Positions 1-6,870 of a stretch of DNA of 20,867 nucleotides are shown here, in pieces (the first letter of the stretch is position 1; every line of letters begins with the position of its first letter). The position numbers and the translations under genes were made by a program. The notes below the pieces were generated by a model, which saw nothing but the letters and a program-made list of their open reading frames with translations, was not told where the DNA came from and searched no databases. The DNA lies in assembly GCA_964436335.1 (NCBI GenBank), contig CAYTCD010000032.1, positions 1 through 20,867 on the forward strand, read 5' to 3'. The DNA is from Pullibacteroides sp964436335 (lineage in GTDB: Bacteria; Bacteroidota; Bacteroidia; Bacteroidales; P3).

Positions 1-1206
1 CAGAACGAATACGACGAAAAGCAACGTTTTATCGCCGAATGTCACGAATTGCTCGCCAACAAAGACAAGCGTATGGCGCTGGTTAAGGAAGAGATTCTTG
101 AAATCAAGGCCAAATACGGCGACGAACGCCGCACGCGCATTGTGTATGAATCGGCGGATTTCAATATCGAAGACACGATTCCCGACGAAGACATGGTGAT
201 CACCATTTCGCACATGGGCTACATCAAGCGTACCCGTCTGGCGGAATACCGCCGTCAGAACCGTGGCGGAAAGGGCATGAAGGGTTCCGACGTGCGTACC
301 GAAGATTTTGTGGAACACCTTTTTGTGGCCTCCATGCACAACTACATGCTCTTCTTTACCGAGCAGGGCAAGTGTTTCTGGATGCGCGTGTTCGATATTC
401 CCGAAGGTTCGCGCCAGTCGAAAGGCCGCGCCTTGCAGAACCTGATGAACATCGCTTCGGACGACAAGGTAAAGGCCTACATCAACGTAAAGACCCTCAA
501 GGACGAAGAGTACATCAACAACAACTACATCGTGCTCTGCACCAAGAAGGGTATCATCAAGAAGACCTCTTTGGAGGCCTATTCCCGCCCCCGTCAGAAC
601 GGTATCATCGCCGTTACGGTGCGCGAAGGCGACCAGTTGCTCGAAGCCAAGCTTACCAACGACTCTTCGGTGATCATGATGGCCTTGAAGTCGGGCAAGG
701 CGATCCGTTTCCCCGAAAACAAGGTACGCCCAATGGGACGTGGTGCGTCGGGGGTTCGCGGTATCAGTCTGGCCAACGAACAAGACGAAGTGGTGGGCAT
801 GATCTGCATTGACCCGACTCAGAACAGCGATGTGCTGGTGGTTTCCGAAAAGGGCTTCGGAAAACGTTCCGCCTTGGAAGACTACCGCGAAACCAACCGT
901 GGCGGAAAGGGTGTGAAGACCATCAACATCACCGACAAGACCGGGGCTTTGATCGCCATCAAGGATGTTACCGATATGGACGATTTGATGATTATCAACA
1001 AGTCGGGCATCATCCTGCGCATGGCGGTGAAAGACCTCCGCGTGGTGGGCCGCGCCACCCAGGGCGTGAAGCTGATCGAACTCAAGGGCAAAGACTCCAT
1101 CGCTTCGGTGGCCAAGGTGGCCATGGACGAAGAAGACGGGATGGACGAGGATGCACCGGAAACCGAAAACGAATCTGCGGAAGCACTCGCCCAAACGGAG
1201 GAATAA
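1..1206 (+). CDS. gyrA: DNA gyrase subunit A, 3' part (C-terminal domain)
   Basis: This is the distal part of GyrA, the subunit of gyrase that cuts and rejoins DNA and wraps it to introduce negative supercoils. The 5' end lies outside the window; the frame is open from base 1 and ends with TAA at 1204-1206. The visible 401 residues begin in the helical tail of the breakage domain (EEILEIKAKYGDERRT) and continue through the beta-pinwheel wrapping domain. A GyrA-box-like motif, QNRGGKG, is encoded at 256-276, and a second NRGGKG sits in a later blade at 895-912. The box favours GyrA over ParC. The protein ends in a very acidic tail of about 30 residues (DEEDGMDEDAPETE), like the regulatory acidic tails known in other GyrA proteins. 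The next gene starts 41 bases downstream with no terminator between, so co-transcription is possible. Confidence 0.96.
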   Translation, partial: QNEYDEKQRFIAECHELLANKDKRMALVKEEILEIKAKYGDERRTRIVYESADFNIEDTIPDEDMVITISHMGYIKRTRLAEYRRQNRGGKGMKGSDVRTEDFVEHLFVASMHNYMLFFTEQGKCFWMRVFDIPEGSRQSKGRALQNLMNIASDDKVKAYINVKTLKDEEYINNNYIVLCTKKGIIKKTSLEAYSRPRQNGIIAVTVREGDQLLEAKLTNDSSVIMMALKSGKAIRFPENKVRPMGRGASGVRGISLANEQDEVVGMICIDPTQNSDVLVVSEKGFGKRSALEDYRETNRGGKGVKTINITDKTGALIAIKDVTDMDDLMIINKSGIILRMAVKDLRVVGRATQGVKLIELKGKDSIASVAKVAMDEEDGMDEDAPETENESAEALAQTEE

Positions 1207-1247
1207 GTTTTAAAACAAGTAAAAAACAATAGCAAAAACCAGTAAAC

Positions 1248-2405
1248 ATGAAGAATAGAATTTTGTGGATTGCGCTGGCTCTCGCAAGTTTTGTGGGAAC
1301 CGGTCTGGCACAGGAAAAAGCCGTGAAAGCGGCCAACCGTTATCTTTCGCAGCAGAAGCTGAGTGAGGCCGCCACCGCCATCGATGCCGCCGTTAATGAC
1401 CCCACCACCGCCAATTCGTTGACGGCCTGGATGACACGGGGTAAGATTTACACCGCCATTGCGGGCAACCCGTTGTTGGCGCGTGATTATCCCGATGCGG
1501 CCGATTTTGCCAAGGAATCTTTCGAAAAGGCCTTGCAGTTGGATCCTTCTGACAAAACTTTGGTTTTTATCCGTCAGGATGTGGCCCGTCTGTGGGGTGT
1601 ATTCTACGATAAAGGCATCATGGAATACGAGAACCGCGATTTTGCCGCCGGTGTGGCTTCGTTCGAAAAAGCCATGCAGGTTTCCATGCTGGAAGGCGAT
1701 TACGATACCGCCACGGCCTTTAATGTGGCCTTGTGTGCCGCCAATGCCGGCGATTTGGATAAAGCCATTGAGTATTACGGCATAATGGTCAACGATAACT
1801 ATCCGAATTCGACTGCCTATAGCAATATGGCGGATGCCTATTTGAAAAAAGACATGCGTGAGGAAGCCTCTAAGGTGATGGAAAAGGCGCTTAAGCTTTT
1901 TCCCGAAGATAAGAACGTGTATGTGAATGCTTCTTTAGTTTATCTGAATATAGGGGCCAATGAAAAGGCTTCCGAACTATTGAGCCGCGCTTTGGACAAA
2001 TGGGGCGATGATGCCTCTTTCCAATTCTTTATCGGTGTTGCCTACGACTACGACAAGCGTTACGATGATGCCGAAGCGGCCTACAAGAAAGCGCTGGAAA
2101 TCAATCCTGAATATTATGATGCTACTTTTAACCTTGCTGCTTTTTATGTGAACAAGGGCATCCGCACCCGGGACGAAGCCACTGCCTTGCCGTTGGAAGC
2201 CGCCGCAGAATACGACCGTTTGATGGAACAGGCCAAAAACGAGTTTAACCAGGCTTTGCCGTATCTGCAAAAGATTATCGAAGTGCAGCCGGAAAACATA
2301 AAAGTTCTGACAACTATGCGCGACGTTTATATGCAGTTGGGCAAGATTGCCGAAGCCAACGACATCCGCTCCAAGATAGAAGCCTTGGAAAACACCGCCC
2401 AGTAA
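1248..2405 (+). CDS. exported tetratricopeptide repeat protein
   Basis: A 385-residue protein with a clear signal peptide: basic start MKNR, a hydrophobic core, and a likely cleavage after A21 (GLA|QEK). It should therefore act in the periplasm. The mature part is helical and Ala/Glu/Lys-rich. Tetratricopeptide units are recognisable from about residue 150 onward, for example around DTATAFNVALCAANAGDLDKA, then AYSNMADAYLKKDMREEA, then a very canonical unit ending in AYKKALEINPEYYDA, and a last one near the C terminus. TPR arrays usually bind partner proteins, and no catalytic motif is visible, so the exact role is unknown. The ATG at 1248 is chosen because it begins the signal peptide. The gene follows gyrA closely and is probably read from the gyrA transcript. 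A hairpin repeat and a strong terminator follow it. Confidence 0.9.
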   Translation: MKNRILWIALALASFVGTGLAQEKAVKAANRYLSQQKLSEAATAIDAAVNDPTTANSLTAWMTRGKIYTAIAGNPLLARDYPDAADFAKESFEKALQLDPSDKTLVFIRQDVARLWGVFYDKGIMEYENRDFAAGVASFEKAMQVSMLEGDYDTATAFNVALCAANAGDLDKAIEYYGIMVNDNYPNSTAYSNMADAYLKKDMREEASKVMEKALKLFPEDKNVYVNASLVYLNIGANEKASELLSRALDKWGDDASFQFFIGVAYDYDKRYDDAEAAYKKALEINPEYYDATFNLAAFYVNKGIRTRDEATALPLEAAAEYDRLMEQAKNEFNQALPYLQKIIEVQPENIKVLTTMRDVYMQLGKIAEANDIRSKIEALENTAQ

Positions 2406-2421
2406 GCGTTGGTTTTCTCGC

Positions 2422-2460
2422 CTCGGCATAGTCCAAGTAAACTTGGTCTCTGCGCTCGGC
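2422..2460. repeat. hairpin flanked by direct CTCGGC repeats (possible dispersed repeat)
   Basis: Two direct copies of CTCGGC (2422-2427 and 2455-2460) bracket an imperfect hairpin at 2426-2453. The hairpin core is CCAAG-TAAA-CTTGG, extended by AG/CT and GCA/TGC pairs across two symmetric mismatches. It lies just after the TPR gene stop and before a separate intrinsic terminator, and has no T-run of its own. I recall similar sequences between genes in other Bacteroidales, so this may be a dispersed palindromic repeat, but only one copy is present here and I cannot search for others. Confidence 0.45.
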
Positions 2461-2486
2461 TTAACGAAAAGGATGATTTGAGATAC

Positions 2487-2522
2487 GGGGGTTGTATGTA
2501 TTTGCATGCAATCCCCTTTTTT
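2487..2522 (+). terminator. intrinsic terminator after the TPR gene
   Basis: A 12-pair stem with two wobbles joins 2487-2498 (GGGGGTTGTATG) and 2505-2516 (CATGCAATCCCC) around a six-base loop. Six T residues follow at 2517-2522. It should end the gyrA-TPR transcript just before the S41 protease gene. Confidence 0.85.
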
Positions 2523-2531
2523 GTAATTTTA
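2501..2531 (+). promoter_or_regulatory. possible Bacteroidota promoter for the S41 protease gene
   Basis: TTTG at 2501-2504 and TAATTTTA at 2524-2531 are 19 bases apart. This fits the Bacteroidota -33/-7 pattern (TTTG, TAnnTTTG) with one mismatch at the end of the -7 box. It overlaps the preceding terminator and would place the transcript start at or next to the ATG at 2536. Confidence 0.4.
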
Positions 2532-2535
2532 CACC

Positions 2536-4149
2536 ATGAGTAATAATCATCGATACCCGGGGCTTACGATAGCCCTCTTTTTTGTAGCTGGTCTGCTGGC
2601 CGGAATCATTATGATGCAGCGGCGTATGGCCAAGATGCCGCCGGTAAAGGTTTCGTATGTGCAGGGAGCCAAGGTGGGTATGGTGATGCAGATGATAGAG
2701 GCTGATTATGTGGATACGGTGGATAACGAAAAAATCACCACAGCCTCTTTGGTGGCGGCTTTGCGCAGTCTGGACCCGCATTCTTCCTATATTCCGCCCA
2801 AGGAGTTTGAAAAGGCGGAAGAAGAGATACAGGGTAATTTTCAGGGTATCGGCGTGCAGTTCCGCATGATAGACGATACGGCAACCGTTATAATGCCTAT
2901 CAGCGGTGGCCCTTCCGAGAGAGTGGGGGTTTTGCCCGGCGACCGCATCATCATGGCCGACAATGACACGCTTTCGGGCAAAAAGAAGCCTATTGACGCT
3001 GTGATGAAGAAACTCAAGGGACCCAAAGGTACCAAGGTGCGTTTGGCCTTGCAACGGGCGGGTAATCCCGACTTGCTTTATGTTACGGTAAAGCGCGATG
3101 TGATACCGACCTATAGCGTGGATGTGCATTTTGTGGTAGAAGAGGGTATCGGCTATGTAAAGGTGAACAAGTTTTCCGCCACCACGGTGCGCGAATTTCA
3201 AAAGGCCATGAAGGAACTTGCCGGAGCGGGCGTAAATAAGTTGATCGTTGACTTGCGGGCCAACGGCGGTGGATTGCTTTCGGCCTGTCTGGAAATGGCG
3301 GATATGTTTCTCGAGGCCGGTATGCCGATTGTCTATACGGAGGGAAGAAACCGCAGGCGGATGGAAGTGAACGCCACGGGACGGGGGCGATACCGCGATA
3401 TGGAAATGGTGGTGCTGCTTGATGAATGGTCAGCCTCGGCCAGTGAAATCTTTGCCGGTGCCATGCAGGACAACGACCGTGCGATGGTGGTGGGGCGGCG
3501 CTCTTTTGGTAAGGGATTGGTGCAGGAGCAGATGGATTTGGGCGACGGCAGTGCCTTGCGGCTCACGGTGGCCCGTTACTACACCCCTTCGGGCCGTTGC
3601 ATTCAAAAACCTTACAACGGCAGTTACGAAGATTATGAGGCCGATTTGGCCCGTCGCTATCTGAGCGGAGAAATGACGGGAACCGACAGCCTTCCGCACA
3701 CCGACACGGTACGGTATTACACGCGCAAGGGGCGGGTGGTCTATGGCGGTGGCGGCATCGAACCCGATGTAGTGATGCCTTACAAGACCGACAGTCTTTT
3801 CGTGTATCAGAACCGCCTTTCAAACAGCGGCTGTTTCTACGACTTTTCGTTCCGTTACACCCAGCAGAACCGTACCGCGCTCAAGAAAGCCTATCCTTCG
3901 GCTCAATCCTTTACGCGCGGTTTCGAGGTGAACGAGAAACTGTTTGCGGAATTCCTGGCCTACACCGACAAGAAAGGCATCGCGCGGGATTCGGCCAGTA
4001 TCGCCAAGTATGGCGCTCAAATGCGCCTTAGCTTGAAGGCGCTCATAGGAAGAGACCTGTACGATGACCAAGGCTTCTATCCCGCTTATCTGCAACGCGA
4101 CGATGATTTTCTCCGTGCCCTCGAACTGCTTCGTGACACAGATGAATAG
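2536..4149 (+). CDS. S41 family C-terminal processing peptidase, membrane anchored
   Basis: A 537-residue serine protease of the CtpA/Prc (S41A) family, which trims or degrades periplasmic proteins from their C termini. An uncleaved-looking N-terminal membrane helix (about residues 9-27) should anchor it in the inner membrane facing the periplasm. A PDZ substrate-binding domain follows at about 98-180 (GNFQGIGVQF ... GVLPGDRI). The catalytic core contains SASASE with nucleophile Ser301, then SFGKG with general base Lys326 and Gln330. The Ser-to-Lys spacing of 25 matches the family. A C-terminal extension of about 130 residues after the core is not assigned. The first codon lies only 13 bases after the upstream terminator and no ribosome site is evident. 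No later Met would keep the membrane helix, so this ATG is preferred. A lipoprotein gene follows after 57 bases. Confidence 0.93.
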   Translation: MSNNHRYPGLTIALFFVAGLLAGIIMMQRRMAKMPPVKVSYVQGAKVGMVMQMIEADYVDTVDNEKITTASLVAALRSLDPHSSYIPPKEFEKAEEEIQGNFQGIGVQFRMIDDTATVIMPISGGPSERVGVLPGDRIIMADNDTLSGKKKPIDAVMKKLKGPKGTKVRLALQRAGNPDLLYVTVKRDVIPTYSVDVHFVVEEGIGYVKVNKFSATTVREFQKAMKELAGAGVNKLIVDLRANGGGLLSACLEMADMFLEAGMPIVYTEGRNRRRMEVNATGRGRYRDMEMVVLLDEWSASASEIFAGAMQDNDRAMVVGRRSFGKGLVQEQMDLGDGSALRLTVARYYTPSGRCIQKPYNGSYEDYEADLARRYLSGEMTGTDSLPHTDTVRYYTRKGRVVYGGGGIEPDVVMPYKTDSLFVYQNRLSNSGCFYDFSFRYTQQNRTALKKAYPSAQSFTRGFEVNEKLFAEFLAYTDKKGIARDSASIAKYGAQMRLSLKALIGRDLYDDQGFYPAYLQRDDDFLRALELLRDTDE

Positions 4150-4206
4150 CCGTCAGGAACCGGGCGGGAATTGATCGGTTGAAAACCAATATAAAAGAAT
4201 AAAACC

Positions 4207-5394
4207 ATGAAAAAAAACATTTTTATCCGGATTTCAGCCTTGCTGACACCCGTTTTTCTGTTCTCTGCCTGCAACTTCCGCCAGGCCGCGCTTGTGGAAG
4301 CAAACATAGAAGGCGGAATAGCCGCCGATACGGCCTATATCCGCTATTCACCCTTGGGGGTTTCCGATACGGTGGCCTTCGACACCGTGGTTCTGCAAGA
4401 AGGCCGGTTCTCTTGGAATCCCGCTATCGAAAAGCCTGTTGAGGTATTGATTGAATTGGGGCGGGACAGGGTATCGATAAAGGGACGTCCGTTGACCGCT
4501 CCCGAAGTGTATCGGATAAAATTTCTGGCGCAACCCAACGAAAAGATACGTCTGCATGCCGTTTATGAAGAAAACTTTTTGACCTACGATCTGGCCGGTT
4601 CTTCCGATTTGGCGATGCAGTCACGTTTGCGCAATTCGGTAAAGGAAGCCTATATTAAAAGCGAACAATTGACCGAGTTGATCCGCACCGAAATGGCCAA
4701 TGGGGCGGAATATGCCGATGAACAGTATGTGGACAGCCTTTACGATGCCTATCAGGCCGCCCGCACCGAGATTGCCGATGCCTGTCTGGACTATGTACGC
4801 CGGAATACGGGAAAACTGCATGCGGCATGGTTGCTTCTGAACCATCCGCAAACGGATACATTCCTGCTTTATTACCCGCGTTTGAAAGAATCGGTGCGTC
4901 AGGGTATCTTGAAAGAAAATTTGGAGGAATGGCATGAAATAGCCCAACGCAGACATGCGTTACGACAAAACGAGGAGCGTGTTTCCGCCGGTGCGGAAGC
5001 CCCCGGTTTTACGCTGATGGGTCTGGATGGAGAGTCGGTGCGCCTTTCCGATTTCGCCGACCGTTATGTGGTGCTCGACTTTTGGGGAACCTGGTGTCAG
5101 TGGTGTGTGAAAGGAATTCCTCAGATGAAAGCCGCCTATGCCAAACATAAAGGAAAAGTGGTGTTTTTGAGTATCGCCTGCCGCGACAGGGAAGAAAGGG
5201 TAAAGGCCTTTGTGGAAAAGGAAAAGATAAGTTGGATCAATGTGATGAACGGTGAGGAAGCCCTTGATGTGGCTTTTCTGTATGGTGTGAGCGGCTATCC
5301 CACCAAAATTCTTCTGGAACCCGGGTTAAAGGTAAAGAACCGTTATCTGGGCGAAGTGCCCGAATTTTATCAGGATTTGGATAACCTTCAATAA
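4207..5394 (+). CDS. thioredoxin-like (TlpA/AhpC-TSA type) lipoprotein
   Basis: A 395-residue protein with a lipoprotein signal ending in LFSAC, so Cys22 should be lipidated and the protein tethered to a membrane on the periplasmic side. Residues of about 30-130 form a beta-rich region like the DUF4369 domain often found in front of Bacteroidota thioredoxins. A helical stretch follows, then a TlpA-like thioredoxin fold from about residue 258. The active site is WCQWC with Cys297 and Cys300, and the cis-proline element is in GVSGYPTKILL. It probably reduces or rearranges disulfides in periplasmic proteins; the specific partner is unknown. It lies 57 bases after the S41 protease and overlaps the next gene by one base, so the three genes may form an operon with an envelope-related start. 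Confidence 0.9.
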   Translation: MKKNIFIRISALLTPVFLFSACNFRQAALVEANIEGGIAADTAYIRYSPLGVSDTVAFDTVVLQEGRFSWNPAIEKPVEVLIELGRDRVSIKGRPLTAPEVYRIKFLAQPNEKIRLHAVYEENFLTYDLAGSSDLAMQSRLRNSVKEAYIKSEQLTELIRTEMANGAEYADEQYVDSLYDAYQAARTEIADACLDYVRRNTGKLHAAWLLLNHPQTDTFLLYYPRLKESVRQGILKENLEEWHEIAQRRHALRQNEERVSAGAEAPGFTLMGLDGESVRLSDFADRYVVLDFWGTWCQWCVKGIPQMKAAYAKHKGKVVFLSIACRDREERVKAFVEKEKISWINVMNGEEALDVAFLYGVSGYPTKILLEPGLKVKNRYLGEVPEFYQDLDNLQ

Positions 5395-6785
5395 TGCGCG
5401 CTATGGTTGCTTCAAACGATAAGAAGAAAATGTCCGCCCCGCGTTCCCTACAGGCAAAGCCCGGCAGGAAACCGGCCAAGATCTTTGTGCTCGACACCAA
5501 TGTGTTGCTGCACGATTACAAAGCCCTGTATAATTTTCAGGAAAACGACATCGTGATTCCTTTGGTCGATCTGGAAGAGATAGACCATTTCAAGAAAGGC
5601 AACGAACAGATTAATTTCAATGCCCGCGAAATCATGCGGTCTTTGGATAAGATTTCCGAACAGGGACTGTTCGAAAAAGGAATATCGTTGGGCAAGGACA
5701 AGGGCCGGCTTACCGTGGTGCTGGGCAGCGGGCTCACCGAGGCCATGAAAAAGGCTTCGATGGCCGATATTCCCGACCACCGTATCCTGGCCGTAGCCTT
5801 GGATATTCAGAAAGCGCATCCCGAAAGAATCGTGCGGCTGGTTACCAAAGACGTAAACCTGCGCATGAAGGCCAAGGCCTTGGGCATGCCGGCCGAAGAC
5901 TACCTGACCGACAAGACCCCCGAAGAATCGGATTTTGTGAAGCGGAAGATTCTTCGCGCCCGTGTTTCGGACCGCGTGGTGGCGCAGTTTTACGAAAAGC
6001 CCGAAGGCGTTTCGCCAAAGGAACTCAAGTTGAAGCCTGCCTATAACGAGTATTTTGAACTGGTGGGTGAATCCTCGCGCTTGCCGGTTATGTATAACGG
6101 CTTGACCAAAAATGTGGTGCGCGTGGAACAACTCAATGTTTCCGGCATTTCGCCGCGCAACGACGAGCAGGCTTGCGCCCTCGATGCGTTGATGCGCCCG
6201 CAGATACAGCTGGTGGCGCTTACCGGCGTGGCGGGAACGGGCAAGACCTTGTTGGCCCTGGCGGCGGCCTTGGCGCAGTTAGACGATTTCAAGTCGGTCT
6301 TGCTGAGCCGTCCCGTGATTCCCTTGCAGAACCAAGACATGGGTTTTCTGCCGGGCGATGCCAACGAGAAACTGGCACCCTATATGTTGCCGCTCTACGA
6401 CAACCTGGCGGTTATCAAGAACAAGACCCGCATTTCGCAGCGTGAATATAGCCGCATTGAGGAAATGCAGAAAAGCGGCGCATTCCAGATAACGCCCCTG
6501 GCCTATATCCGTGGCCGGAGCCTGTCGGAAACCTTCTTTATCATCGACGAGGCGCAGAACCTCACCCCCCACGAAGTAAAGACCATCATTACCCGTGCCG
6601 GAGAAGGCACCAAGCTGGTCTTTACCGGCGATATACGGCAGATCGACTCGCCTTATCTGGATTCGCGTTCCAACGGCCTGAGCTATCTGTGCGACCGCAT
6701 GTTCGGTCAGGAAATGTTCGCCCATGTGAACCTGCGCAAAGGCGAGCGCAGTCCGTTGGCGGAAATCGCCGGGAAGTTGCTGTAA
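5394..6785 (+). CDS. PIN domain-PhoH family ATPase (YlaK/PhoH2 type)
   Basis: A 463-residue cytoplasmic protein joining two domains. The N-terminal PIN nuclease domain begins at about residue 29 (IFVLDTNVLL, acidic Asp34) and runs to about 160. The C-terminal PhoH domain is a P-loop ATPase with Walker A GVAGTGKT at 278-285 (Lys284), Walker B FIIDEAQ with Asp385 and Glu386, and a sensor-like FTGDIRQID. Related PIN-PhoH proteins have been described as RNA-unwinding and cleaving enzymes; that activity is inferred here from the domains only. The start shares its A with the previous stop (TAATG at 5392-5396), indicating translational coupling. An in-frame ATG at 5403 is an alternative. Residues 1-28 are basic and probably disordered. 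A strong terminator follows. Confidence 0.93.
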   Translation: MRAMVASNDKKKMSAPRSLQAKPGRKPAKIFVLDTNVLLHDYKALYNFQENDIVIPLVDLEEIDHFKKGNEQINFNAREIMRSLDKISEQGLFEKGISLGKDKGRLTVVLGSGLTEAMKKASMADIPDHRILAVALDIQKAHPERIVRLVTKDVNLRMKAKALGMPAEDYLTDKTPEESDFVKRKILRARVSDRVVAQFYEKPEGVSPKELKLKPAYNEYFELVGESSRLPVMYNGLTKNVVRVEQLNVSGISPRNDEQACALDALMRPQIQLVALTGVAGTGKTLLALAAALAQLDDFKSVLLSRPVIPLQNQDMGFLPGDANEKLAPYMLPLYDNLAVIKNKTRISQREYSRIEEMQKSGAFQITPLAYIRGRSLSETFFIIDEAQNLTPHEVKTIITRAGEGTKLVFTGDIRQIDSPYLDSRSNGLSYLCDRMFGQEMFAHVNLRKGERSPLAEIAGKLL

Positions 6786-6811
6786 GAAGCAGCGGAATCG
6801 CATCGGTTTGT

Positions 6812-6837
6812 AAAGCCTGCCGTACGGCAGGCTTTTT
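6812..6837 (+). terminator. intrinsic terminator at the convergent gene junction
   Basis: Bases 6812-6835 form a perfect 24-base palindrome, with arms AAAGCCTGCC and GGCAGGCTTT around GTAC. Five T residues run through 6833-6837. It sits 26 bases after the phoH-type gene stop. On the minus strand the T-run is only three, so it should act mainly on plus-strand transcripts, though it lies between two converging genes. Confidence 0.85.
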
Positions 6838-6870
6838 CTATTTTGGGCTGTTGCGCGTTTTCCGGCGTGC

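Noticed and set aside
1977..2507. A 176-residue minus-strand open frame across the TPR gene end
   Set aside because: It is the antisense of the TPR protein plus the hairpin repeat and has no recognisable domain or start signal.
2461..3201. A 246-residue minus-strand open frame opposite the S41 protease
   Set aside because: It is His-rich low-complexity antisense of a clear protease with an intact Ser-Lys pair.
4150..4206. A terminator or promoter between the S41 protease and the lipoprotein gene
   Set aside because: Only a very short GGTT/AACC stem is present, without a T-run, and no TAnnTTTG box was found.
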